The notes beneath the pieces were generated by a model. It was given only the letters and a program-made list of their open reading frames with translations, was not told the DNA's origin and did not search any database. Below are positions 1-6,007 of a stretch of 9,831 nucleotides of DNA, piece after piece. A program made the position numbers and the translations under genes. The stretch is from Deinococcus sp. (GTDB lineage Bacteria; Deinococcota; Deinococci; Deinococcales; Deinococcaceae): positions 1-9,831 of the forward strand of contig JANXWI010000441.1 in NCBI GenBank assembly GCA_025351205.1, read 5' to 3'. The first letter of the stretch is position 1. The number at the start of each line of letters is the position of its first letter.

Positions 1-393
1 CTGATCCCGATCATCTGCGTGGGCGAGGGCCTGGAGGTGCGTGAACGCGGCGAGCATGTGGCCTACACGCTCGACATGCTGCGAGACAGCCTGGCGGGCC
101 TGACCATCGCCAGCGCCGACCAGATCGTAGTTGCCTACGAACCCGTGTGGGCCATCGGCACGGGCAAGACCGCCACCGCTGCCGACGCCGAGGAGCTGTG
201 CGCGGCCATCCGGGGTGCCCTGAGTGGGCTGCTGGGCGAGGTCGCCAGCGGCGTTCGGGTGCTGTACGGCGGCAGCGTTAAGGGCAGCAACATCGCCGAA
301 ATCTGCGGGCAGCCGAACGTGAACGGCGCACTGGTCGGCGGCGCGGCGCTGGAAGTGGCAAGCGTGCTGGAGATGGTGAACGCACTGGCGTAG
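1..393 (+). CDS. tpiA: Triosephosphate isomerase, C-terminal part (5' end outside window)
   Basis: This is the last 130 codons of triosephosphate isomerase, the cytoplasmic glycolytic enzyme that interconverts dihydroxyacetone phosphate and glyceraldehyde 3-phosphate. The frame is already open at base 1 and reads LIPIICVGEG, the conserved strand before loop 6. The signature AYEPVWAIGTGKTA follows, with the catalytic glutamate codon at 139-141 and the flexible phosphate-gripping loop just after it. Further on come VLYGGSVKGSN and NGALVGGAAL, the glycine-rich loops that bind the substrate phosphate. A complete TIM is about 245-250 residues, so roughly 115-120 N-terminal residues lie upstream of the window. 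The stop (391-393) is followed 14 bp later by a strong terminator, so this is the last gene of its transcript. The identification is secure. Confidence 0.98.
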   Translation: MIPIICVGEGLEVRERGEHVAYTLDMLRDSLAGLTIASADQIVVAYEPVWAIGTGKTATAADAEELCAAIRGALSGLLGEVASGVRVLYGGSVKGSNIAEICGQPNVNGALVGGAALEVASVLEMVNALA

Positions 394-407
394 GTGTCCG
401 ATATGTG

Positions 408-445
408 GCGTGCGGCCTCGTGAGAAGGGGGCCGCACGCTTTTTT
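408..445 (+). terminator. Rho-independent terminator after tpiA
   Basis: A perfect 10-bp GC-rich stem pairs 408-417 (gcgtgcggcc) with 430-439 (ggccgcacgc) around a 12-base loop and runs straight into six T residues (440-445). It lies just after the tpiA stop codon and has all the parts of an intrinsic terminator. Confidence 0.93.
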
Positions 446-491
446 GTTTGCGCCAGATATCTACAGGGAAAGGGCAATCGCTGTGCTCACT

Positions 492-541
492 CCCCTCACC
501 CCCTCGCTGCGCGAGGCCCCTCTCCCGCCGGGGGTGAGGGG
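492..541. repeat. Dispersed palindromic repeat, copy A (inverted relative to copies B and C)
   Basis: A perfect 12-bp stem is formed by 492-503 (cccctcaccccc) and 530-541 (gggggtgagggg). Inside it a second hairpin pairs 503-507 (ctcgc) with 511-515 (gcgag). Bases 506-524 are the exact reverse complement of the 19-mer gagaggggcctcgcgcagc, which also occurs at 3379-3397 and 5430-5448. Copy A therefore belongs to the same family in the opposite orientation. There is no T-run, so it is not an intrinsic terminator by itself. Confidence 0.8.
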
Positions 542-791
542 TAAGGGCCAGGGCATTGGGGTTAAAAATAGATCGTCAGAAAAAACTAGCAAGCCAGAAA
601 CGCTGCTCCCGCACAGCCTTCGGCGGATCAAAGCCGCGCCCCGGCAGTTCATTGGCTAAGCCGAACCTGACCCCATTCCAGTATCAAGAAGCGGATTTAC
701 GCCTTCCAGATTCATAAAACCAGGGTCAATACCCCGTGGAATGAGCCGACCTGCCTTCCAGATAGCGCAGCGCTTGACGGTTCTGTAAGCC

Positions 792-815
792 CCCCTGCCC
801 CGGTGGGGGTAGGGG
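792..815. repeat. C/G-block hairpin
   Basis: The arms 792-801 (cccctgcccc) and 806-815 (ggggtagggg) form a 10-bp stem with one G-T pair and a 4-base loop, followed by a related G-rich run to about 830. It resembles the short GC palindromes dispersed between genes in Deinococcus and other GC-rich genomes, but does not share the 19-mer core of copies A-C. It lies 66 bp past the end of the minus-strand gene at 881, and without a T-run a terminator role is doubtful. Confidence 0.55.
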
Positions 816-880
816 CTGGGGGTGGGGGCAAGGCAAACGCTCAAAGCCAATGCCCAACAGCCCAGACCAACCCCGCCCAA

Positions 881-2107
881 TCAGAACACCTGAATGAAAA
901 TCGCCTTCAGGTACTCCGCCTCGGCAAACGTGGCGTGGTGGTCAGCCGCGTGCCCAGACGTTTCCAGCTCGACGCTGCCTCGCCCACTGCGCTGCACCGC
1001 CCCGCGCACCGCCGCGTAGAATTCTCTCTCGCTGACGTGCGCCGAACACGACGCCGACACCAGAATGCCGCCCCTGCTCAGCAGCTTCACGGCGTCCTCG
1101 GCCAGCGTGCCGTAGGCGGCGATGGCGGCGGCGCGTTCGCTCTCGCGCCGGGCCAGCGAGGGCGGGTCGAGCACGATCAGGCCGAACAGTTCCTGCGGCT
1201 CCTGGAGCCACCTGAACACGTCGGCCTGAAGGGTCTGGTGGCCCACCTGCACCAGTTCCGGGTTCAGGGCGAAGTTGTGTTTGGCCCCGGCCAGAGAGTG
1301 CTGGCTCAAATCGAGGCTCAGCACCGAGGTGGCCCCGCCCCGCGCCGCGTACAGCGAGAAACCGCCGGTAAACGAGAAGGCGTTCAGCACCCGCCGCCCC
1401 TGCGCCAGTGCCTCGACCCTGCGGCGATTCTCGCGCTGATCGAGAAAAAATCCGGTCTTCTGCCCGCGCACCACGTCGGCCTCGAACCTCAGGCCCGACT
1501 CGCTGAACACCACCGTCTCGCCGTCCAGCTGGCCCCGCACCACCTGTCCGTCGTGAAGATTCACTTCGGCGGCCAGCGGCTGAATGTTGCGGCTCAGGCG
1601 CAGAACCACCGTGAAGTCTGCAAATCTCTCTGAAAGCAGCCCCAGCACCATCTCCAGATGCGGAAACCAGGCTGCCGTGTACAGCTTCAGCGCGAGCGTG
1701 CTGCCGTAGCGGTCCAGCACCAGCCCCGGCCAGCCATCACTTTCACCGTTGATCAGTCGGTAGCCGTCGGTGTCCGCGCCGAACAGACCGTCCCGCCGGG
1801 CCAGCGCCGTGTCCAGGTGTTCGGCCCACCACGCCTCGTCGATGGTGACCGGCGAACCCACGTGCAGCGCGCGCAGCCGCAGCGGCGAGAGCGGGTCGTA
1901 CAGCCCGATGGCCAGAAAGCGGTCCTGTCGGTCCAGCACCACCGCCAGTTCCCCGGCCTCTCCGGGGCGGTTCTGAGACTTGACGCTGCTCTCGTACAGC
2001 CAGGGGTGGCCCGCCCGCAGATGCGTCTGGGCCGCAGGCGTCACCTTGAGGCGCAGTCTCGGCAGGGCGGGGGGAACGGGCGGTGCTGGGGGAACAGGCT
2101 GGGTCAT
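881..2107 (-). CDS. RlmI/RlmO-type 23S rRNA (cytosine-C5) methyltransferase
   Basis: A 408-residue class I SAM-dependent methyltransferase of the COG1092 group, whose characterised members make 5-methylcytidine in 23S rRNA. Residues about 17-85 look like the N-terminal PUA domain (LRLKVTPAAQTHLRAGHPWL near its start). The family block GQKTGFFLDQRENRR (215-229) precedes the SAM-binding motif NAFSFTGGFSLYAA (242-255). Motif IV is VLDPPS (312-317), and SCSAHVS (353-359) carries the likely nucleophile Cys354. The length is normal for the family. Which cytosine it modifies cannot be told from sequence alone, so I give no symbol. The ATG at 2105-2107 has no Shine-Dalgarno but a possible promoter lies against it (2118-2147). 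The first 16 residues are proline-rich and may be a non-conserved extension. It is divergent from the GGDEF gene. Confidence 0.92.
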   Translation of the reverse strand: MTQPVPPAPPVPPALPRLRLKVTPAAQTHLRAGHPWLYESSVKSQNRPGEAGELAVVLDRQDRFLAIGLYDPLSPLRLRALHVGSPVTIDEAWWAEHLDTALARRDGLFGADTDGYRLINGESDGWPGLVLDRYGSTLALKLYTAAWFPHLEMVLGLLSERFADFTVVLRLSRNIQPLAAEVNLHDGQVVRGQLDGETVVFSESGLRFEADVVRGQKTGFFLDQRENRRRVEALAQGRRVLNAFSFTGGFSLYAARGGATSVLSLDLSQHSLAGAKHNFALNPELVQVGHQTLQADVFRWLQEPQELFGLIVLDPPSLARRESERAAAIAAYGTLAEDAVKLLSRGGILVSASCSAHVSEREFYAAVRGAVQRSGRGSVELETSGHAADHHATFAEAEYLKAIFIQVF

Positions 2108-2117
2108 GGCAGACCGA

Positions 2118-2147
2118 ACTGTACGCCCTGGAGGCGGCCCGTGTCAT
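2118..2147 (-). promoter_or_regulatory. Candidate promoter for the rRNA methyltransferase (near-leaderless)
   Basis: On the minus strand, ATGACA (2142-2147, five of six matches to the -35 consensus) is separated by 18 bp from TACAGT (2118-2123, four of six to the -10 consensus). The -10 ends 10 bases before the ATG, so the leader would be only a few bases long, which fits the missing ribosome site. This is a prediction from hexamer matching only. Confidence 0.4.
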
Positions 2148-2275
2148 CTTCATGGTCAAAGGCGAACAGTGATGGTTGTCGGTCCAGAATGGTGTCACTT
2201 TCTCATGAACCCGCGAAAAACGGCTGTCATTTGTCAGGTTTAGGGAGGAAAAGCCCGCTAGGATGGGTGTGCATC

Positions 2276-3325
2276 ATGTCCGCTTCCTCCCGTTCCTCCC
2301 CTCGCCCTGCGGATCAGGTCGCCTCCTCCCTCGAACAGGGACGGAAGCTGATTTTCCAGCTGACGTGCGGCGGTTATCTGATCTACCTGCTGGCCCGCCG
2401 GGCGTTCATTCCCGGCCTGCCCCTGTCCCCGCTGGGGCCTCAGCTGCTGATCGGGTACATCTGCGCAGTGTCGCTTCTCCTGAGTGTGCTGCCGACCATT
2501 CATTTCAGACTGCTGACCTCCATTCTGACGCTCCTTTTTCTGCCCTACGCCACGTTTGTGCTGCTGGGAGCCATGAAACAGCTGCCGCTGGGTTACCTGG
2601 CCTGGACCCCGATGTTCGTGGTGCTGTGCTTCTGCATTCTGGGCTGGCGGCTGGCGGCTGGCGTGACCGGGACGCTGCTCACCGCCATGCTGTGTGGACT
2701 GTGGCTGCTGCGGGGAGCCGCGCCGGAACGTCTCGACGCCTGGCTGTCGCTGACTGCTATGCTGCTGGCTCTGGCCCTGGTGTGCGCTCTGATCACGCGC
2801 TTTGTGGAGAAGCGGCTGCTGATCGGCCAGCAGGCGAGTATCCAGCTGGCGGCGGCCCGCATGGACACCCTGACCGGCGTGATGGGCCGGGCCGCCGCCG
2901 AGAATTTTCTGACCCGGGGACTGGAACTTGCCCAGCAGGAGCGCCTGCCCCTGTGCCTGCTGATCTGCGACCTCGACAATTTCAAGGCCGTCAATGACCG
3001 TTACGGGCATCCGGTGGGCGACGCGGTGCTCAAGTCGGCGGCCCGGCGGCTGCGGCGGCAGACCGGAAACGACGGACAGGTCGGACGCTGGGGCGGTGAG
3101 GAATTTATCGCCATTTTGCCGGGCATGGCAAAACCCGAGGCGCTGGTGCTGGCCGAACGCATGAGAAGGGCCATCTCCAGTCAGGACCTGGCGGGCCTGA
3201 GCGTGACGGCCAGCTTCGGTGTGGCCTCTTACCGCAGCGGCGACAGCATCGCCGACCTGTTCGAGCGGGCCGATCAGCGGCTGTACGAGGCCAAAAACAG
3301 CGGGCGCAACGTCGTGCGGGGCTAG
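2276..3325 (+). CDS. Membrane-anchored GGDEF diguanylate cyclase with six-helix sensor region
   Basis: A 349-residue protein predicted to make cyclic di-GMP from two GTP at the inner face of the membrane. Residues about 25-178 hold six hydrophobic segments (near 25-43, 55-74, 77-99, 107-125, 127-146 and 157-177) that resemble no named sensor domain to me. The GGDEF domain starts near DTLTGVMGR (197-205). DLDNFK (232-237) is the metal-binding strand, GGEEF (273-277) the catalytic loop, and SFGVASY (313-319) the later strand, so catalysis should be intact. The inhibitory RxxD motif expected at 265-268 is NDGQ, so the usual product-inhibition site is missing. The frame is open far upstream, but that part lies opposite the methyltransferase gene. 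I chose the ATG at 2276, with a weak AGGA 12 bases before it; GTG at 2267 is possible. Confidence 0.9.
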   Translation: MSASSRSSPRPADQVASSLEQGRKLIFQLTCGGYLIYLLARRAFIPGLPLSPLGPQLLIGYICAVSLLLSVLPTIHFRLLTSILTLLFLPYATFVLLGAMKQLPLGYLAWTPMFVVLCFCILGWRLAAGVTGTLLTAMLCGLWLLRGAAPERLDAWLSLTAMLLALALVCALITRFVEKRLLIGQQASIQLAAARMDTLTGVMGRAAAENFLTRGLELAQQERLPLCLLICDLDNFKAVNDRYGHPVGDAVLKSAARRLRRQTGNDGQVGRWGGEEFIAILPGMAKPEALVLAERMRRAISSQDLAGLSVTASFGVASYRSGDSIADLFERADQRLYEAKNSGRNVVRG

Positions 3326-3330
3326 GACAC

Positions 3331-3484
3331 TGTCAACCGATCTGATGGGGGGTGTTCTTTTCCCTTCTGCCCTCGTGGGAGAGGGGCCTCGCGCAGCCAC
3401 CGGTACAGCCGCTTGCGGAGGGGGTGAGGGGGCCACCGGGTCAAGCTTTTCCGTGTCCAAATCTCAAGTCCTGTCGGTCTGAGC
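3331..3484. repeat. Dispersed repeat, copy B
   Basis: It begins 6 bp after the GGDEF stop with gtcaaccgatc (3332-3342), matching the left end of copy C. It contains cctcgtggga and the shared 19-mer (3379-3397), then a gaggggg/tgaggg block, then ccaaat followed by ctgtcggtctgag, a degraded version of the right end of copy C. Compared with C, the block containing ggtacagc sits after the core instead of before it. The right boundary is approximate. Its GC arms may also end the GGDEF transcript, but no T-run follows. Confidence 0.6.
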
Positions 3485-3542
3485 GCCGCTGGTCGAAGAA
3501 GTGTCCCACCAACTGTCACGGCCCCCGGTCATGATGGCCTCA

Positions 3543-3580
3543 AGCCTGAGACGCCTGCTCCTCCGAGTTCGTCTCGGGCT
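3543..3580 (+). promoter_or_regulatory. 5'-leader hairpin ahead of the lipoprotein operon
   Basis: Bases 3543-3553 (agcctgagacg) pair with 3570-3580 (cgtctcgggct) in an 11-bp stem with a single G-U pair and a 16-base loop. The stem ends 8 bases before the Shine-Dalgarno aaggag (3589-3594). The loop contains ctcct (3558-3562), complementary to aggag (3590-3594), so a loop-to-ribosome-site contact is conceivable. The helix is clearly visible; a regulatory role is inference, and it could equally be a protein-binding palindrome in DNA. Confidence 0.45.
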
Positions 3581-3601
3581 TCCCGATCAAGGAGACCCAT
3601 C

Positions 3602-4090
3602 ATGAAGCGTCCGAACATCCTGCTTGTGCTGCTGCCCCTGTCTCTGCTCGCCCTGCTCGCCTCCTGCGCTCCCAGCGTCAGCAGTGCGGCCAGCGGTTCT
3701 GGAGGCGCAGACAGTTACCGCGCCTTCATCGACACCGCCCTGAACAAGCGTGCCGACTACCACCGCACCAACAACGGCTACAGCCGGGTAGACGGCGTGA
3801 CCAAGGTGGGCCTGCTGAAAAACGGAGAATCTACGACCCTGGAGGTGACCCTGAATCTGGACCGCAGCTACCGTCTGGTGGGCGTCTGCGACCAGCAGTG
3901 TGCGGACATGGACATGAAGCTGTACAACAGCGGCGGCGCACTGGTCGATGAAGACACCAGCACCGACGACATTCCACTGGTCGATGTCTCGCCCCGCGTC
4001 TCGGGCAGCTACACCATGAAGGTCACGATGGCCGACTGTTCCAACGCCACGTACGGCTGCTACTACGGCGTCACGCTGCTCAGGAAGTAG
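3602..4090 (+). CDS. Lipoprotein with PPC-like beta domain (first of a paralogous pair)
   Basis: A 162-residue predicted lipoprotein of unknown specific function. The N-terminus is a type II signal peptide: Lys-Arg, a hydrophobic stretch, then lipobox LASC with the lipidated Cys22. A short Ser/Gly/Ala linker (about 25-37) leads to a domain (about 65-162) resembling the bacterial pre-peptidase C-terminal fold: a strand YRLVGVCDQQC (90-100), a D/S-rich turn near 115-123, and SGSYTMKVTM (134-143) before the last strands. Cys96 and Cys100 form a CxxxC, and Cys146 and Cys153 a second pair, possible disulfides outside the membrane. The start is well supported by aaggag 7 bases before the ATG. The next gene begins 1 bp after its stop and encodes a paralogue, so the two are surely co-transcribed. 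PPC-type domains often accompany secreted enzymes, but none is attached here. Confidence 0.88.
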   Translation: MKRPNILLVLLPLSLLALLASCAPSVSSAASGSGGADSYRAFIDTALNKRADYHRTNNGYSRVDGVTKVGLLKNGESTTLEVTLNLDRSYRLVGVCDQQCADMDMKLYNSGGALVDEDTSTDDIPLVDVSPRVSGSYTMKVTMADCSNATYGCYYGVTLLRK

Positions 4091-4091
4091 C

Positions 4092-4754
4092 GTGACGCCT
4101 GGAGTTCACTGGTGTTGCACAGGATTGAAGGTGGCGGGGTTTACGGCGGCAGGTCTGCTGCTCAACGCCTGCGCTCCCGCTTCCCAGCTCAGTTCAGCGG
4201 GCCAGCGCGACCAGACCCAGCTCACCCGAAGCCAGACTGCTCAGGCGACCCAGACTGCTCAGGCGACATTGGAAGCCACCACTACAGGCTCCGGAACGTC
4301 TGGAACCGTCTCGCTGGGAGCAGGTGTCGGGTTTTCCCAGACCACCGTGACCACGACCTACAGCCCGGCAGTGAGCGCCCTGCTGGCTCAGATTGCAAGG
4401 TACCTACCCGATGAGCTGGGCCGCTACGCCGACGCCCAGCGCCCCGCGTTCGAGCGATTCCAGCCAGACGTGATTCGCCCGCTGGCACAGGGGGAACAGA
4501 TGATCCTGTCTCTGCCGCTCACGGCGGGCGGGCAACTGAGACTGGTGGGCCAGTGTGGCGCATACTGTCAGGCCGTCACCCTGCAATTCATTTCGCCGGA
4601 CGGCCAGCAGCTGGATGCGGTGAACGGCGGGACGCGGCAGGTGCTGGACATCACGGTTCCGGTGACGGGAGTCTACCGAGTGACCCTCACGCTGACCGAG
4701 TCTGACGGCGTTCACACTGCCCAGGTGGGGCTTCTGACCCTCATCAGACGCTGA
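4092..4754 (+). CDS. Lipoprotein with PPC-like beta domain (second of a paralogous pair)
   Basis: A 220-residue predicted lipoprotein that starts with GTG 1 bp after the preceding stop; aggaag (4082-4087), inside the end of that gene, is its ribosome site, so translation is probably coupled. The signal sequence ends in lipobox LNAC with Cys27. Residues 30-85 are a Gln/Thr/Ser-rich linker containing QTAQAT twice in tandem (48-59). The C-terminal part (about 130-220) follows the same plan as its neighbour: LRLVGQCGAYC (149-159) against YRLVGVCDQQC, then TGVYRVTLTL (192-201) against SGSYTMKVTM, ending TLIRR against TLLRK. The CxxxC (Cys155, Cys159) is kept, while the second cysteine pair is absent. 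Residues 90-130 include a predicted helical stretch not seen in the first protein. Function unknown. Confidence 0.85.
   Translation: MTPGVHWCCTGLKVAGFTAAGLLLNACAPASQLSSAGQRDQTQLTRSQTAQATQTAQATLEATTTGSGTSGTVSLGAGVGFSQTTVTTTYSPAVSALLAQIARYLPDELGRYADAQRPAFERFQPDVIRPLAQGEQMILSLPLTAGGQLRLVGQCGAYCQAVTLQFISPDGQQLDAVNGGTRQVLDITVPVTGVYRVTLTLTESDGVHTAQVGLLTLIRR
4233..4268 (+). repeat. Two tandem 18-bp units inside the second lipoprotein gene
   Basis: The unit at 4233-4250 (cagactgctcaggcgacc) is repeated at 4251-4268 with one difference in the last base. It encodes QTAQAT twice in the linker after the lipidated cysteine and looks like a recent in-frame duplication. Confidence 0.85.
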
Positions 4755-4785
4755 ACCGGGTCAGCCGACAGAACAGACTCCGTCT

Positions 4786-5232
4786 TCAGCCGAACAGCGC
4801 CCGGTACGCGCCGTAGCCCTGGGCGTCCAGTTCCGAGGTGGGCACGAAGCGCAGCGACGCCGAGTTGATGCAGTAGCGCAGCCCACCCTGCGCCTGCGGA
4901 CCGTCTGGAAAGACGTGCCCCAGGTGCGAGTCGGCCAGCGCCGAGCGGACCTCGGTGCGGGCGTAACCGATCTTGTGGTCGGTGTTCTCGGCCAGCGCTG
5001 CTATGGGCCGGGTGAAGCTGGGCCAGCCGCAGCCCGCGTCGTACTTGTCCAGGCTGGAAAACAGCGCCTCGCCCGACACCACGTCCACGTAGATGCCCTC
5101 TTCCTCGTGGTTCCAGTATTCGCCCGTGAAGGCCCGCTCGGTGCCCTCATGCTGCGTCACCTGATACTGGGACGGGGTCAGCCGCCCGCGCAGTTCGGCG
5201 TCGGTGGGTTTCTGGAAGCTCTTGTCGGTCAT
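4786..5232 (-). CDS. msrB: Peptide-methionine (R)-S-oxide reductase MsrB
   Basis: A 148-residue enzyme that reduces the R epimer of methionine sulfoxide in oxidised proteins. Catalytic Cys121 sits in RYCINSASLRF, and the recycling cysteine is Cys68 in GCGWPSF. SHLGHVFPDGP (102-112) is the conserved active-site loop. Both zinc-binding CxxC motifs of the E. coli type are replaced (VDVVSG near 49-54 and SALADS near 97-102), as in the zinc-free type of Bacillus subtilis. There is no signal peptide, so it acts in the cytoplasm. It is convergent with the lipoprotein operon, with 31 bp between the stops and no obvious terminator. Upstream of the ATG there is no Shine-Dalgarno, but TAAACT lies 8 bases before the start, which suggests a leaderless message; a -35 at proper spacing is not clear. 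Confidence 0.97.
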   Translation of the reverse strand: MTDKSFQKPTDAELRGRLTPSQYQVTQHEGTERAFTGEYWNHEEEGIYVDVVSGEALFSSLDKYDAGCGWPSFTRPIAALAENTDHKIGYARTEVRSALADSHLGHVFPDGPQAQGGLRYCINSASLRFVPTSELDAQGYGAYRALFG

Positions 5233-5275
5233 GCAGACAGTTTAAGGCGGGATAGCCGTGCCAACTGGTGACGGG

Positions 5276-5327
5276 CCTATATTCGGCCTGCACACGCAGG
5301 ACCAGACCGGAGGGCCGGAATACGGGC
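5276..5327. repeat. Imperfect inverted repeat upstream of msrB
   Basis: The arms cctatattcggcc (5276-5288) and ggccggaatacggg (5314-5327) are partly complementary (ggcc and attc blocks with one bulge). A smaller overlapping hairpin pairs cctgc (5287-5291) with gcagg (5296-5300). It lies 45-95 bp upstream of the msrB start. It may be a regulatory palindrome or a repeat remnant; the sequence does not decide. Confidence 0.35.
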
Positions 5328-5375
5328 GCTGAGTGGAGACGTTCGCTGTCTGCCAGCACACGCAAGCCTGATACG

Positions 5376-5520
5376 GCGTTAACCGATTCTTCTCCCCTCT
5401 ACCCTCGTGGGACTGGTACAGCTCGAAGAGAGAGGGGCCTCGCGCAGCGAGGGAGTGAGGGAAAGCAAGCTGAGCACCCCAAGCCTTCTGACCAAATGCC
5501 CTCCACTGATCGGTTGACGC
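5376..5520. repeat. Dispersed repeat, copy C, with inverted terminal repeats
   Basis: A 145-bp non-coding element between msrB and the MliC-like gene. Its ends gcgttaaccgat (5376-5387) and atcggttgacgc (5509-5520) are inverted repeats matching at 11 of 12 positions. It carries the shared 19-mer at 5430-5448, within which a 6-bp hairpin pairs 5438-5443 with 5447-5452. No clear target-site duplication flanks it. It is small, non-coding and has terminal inverted repeats, so it resembles a MITE or a composite of palindromic units; mobility is inference. The right end stops 4 bp before the stop codon of the MliC-like gene. Confidence 0.6.
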
Positions 5521-5524
5521 AGTA

Positions 5525-5896
5525 CTAGTCCCCGATGGCCACGCAGTCTGTCAGGGTCGGTGTGCCGCTCTGCATGTTCTTCAGCGACGATACCTTGCCC
5601 TGGGTAGACCAGCCGAAGGTGCCGTTCTGGTAGGCTACAGCGCTGCCCTCCGGCATCAGGTTGAGCAGCTGCGTTCGCCCGGCGAAGTCCACGCGCGCCG
5701 TGTTGGGCATCTGCGTGACGACCACCCGAATGCCACCCTTGCAGCGGTAGCTCGACCTCCCGATCACCCTGTTCTGCTCGGCGGCAGACATGGGGGTGGG
5801 GCCACCGCTGGCCCAGACAGTTCCGGTGACGGACAGCAGCAGCGTGGCGAGAAGCAGGGCAGTACCTGAAGCGTGGCTCGGTTGGGCGATGGACAT
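5525..5896 (-). CDS. Secreted MliC-like protein (C-type lysozyme inhibitor fold)
   Basis: A 123-residue exported protein. The signal peptide covers about residues 1-29 with a hydrophobic core ALLLATLLLSVTG and likely cleavage after VWA. The mature part matches the pattern of the MliC/PliC lysozyme-inhibitor family: YRCKGGIRVVV (50-60), VDFAGR (69-74), an AVAYQNGTFGWSTQGK stretch (86-101) including the typical W-x-x-x-G-K, and a terminal LTDC (115-118). Cys52 and Cys118 are placed to form the family's disulfide. Proteobacterial members block C-type lysozyme at the cell surface. No lipobox is present, so it would be periplasmic or secreted rather than lipid-anchored. It lies 111 bp downstream of the membrane protein gene on the same strand and may be expressed with it. 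No clear Shine-Dalgarno precedes the ATG. Family assignment rests on motif resemblance. Confidence 0.78.
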   Translation of the reverse strand: MSIAQPSHASGTALLLATLLLSVTGTVWASGGPTPMSAAEQNRVIGRSSYRCKGGIRVVVTQMPNTARVDFAGRTQLLNLMPEGSAVAYQNGTFGWSTQGKVSSLKNMQSGTPTLTDCVAIGD

Positions 5897-6007
5897 GTGA
5901 CTATTGTCTCAAAACCAGGCCCCTGCGCCTAGCCTGTCTGCTGTTTTGGCGGCCTACATGAAGCAACGGGCAACGCCGCTGTGGCGCTTCTCCGTCTGGA
6001 CTTCGGC

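Larger units (their letters stand above)
450..880. other. Gene-free intergenic region with repeats
   Basis: About 430 bp between the tpiA terminator and the 3' end of the methyltransferase gene. I see no credible coding sequence: the open frames here translate repeat DNA and show no domain or ribosome site. It contains the palindromic repeat copy A (492-541), a separate C/G-block hairpin (792-815), and an 11-bp direct repeat gccttccagat at 701-711 and 753-763. The part from about 560 to 780 is less GC-rich than the flanks and unassigned. No T-rich terminator for the minus-strand gene ending at 881 is visible. Confidence 0.6.

Noticed and set aside
792..815. Hairpin as terminator for the methyltransferase gene
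   Set aside because: No T-run follows on the minus strand; it is better described as a dispersed palindrome.
461..880. Small open frames in the intergenic region after tpiA
   Set aside because: They translate the GC palindromes (SLREAPLPPG-like strings) and show no start signals or conserved features.
803..1633. 276-codon open frame on the plus strand
   Set aside because: It is antisense to the methyltransferase gene, with Arg/Gln/His-rich composition typical of a shadow frame and no ribosome site or motif.
1658..2275. Open upstream extension of the GGDEF frame (about 206 extra codons)
   Set aside because: Most of it lies opposite the well-supported methyltransferase gene and has no domain; the frame is open because of high GC. 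The start at 2276 precedes the first membrane segment.
2258..3460. 400-codon open frame on the minus strand
   Set aside because: It is opposite the GGDEF gene; Gln/His/Pro-rich shadow translation with no domain.
4755..4785. Bidirectional terminator between the convergent lipoprotein and msrB genes
   Set aside because: Only a 4-bp complementarity (agac/gtct) is present with no T-run; not enough to call.
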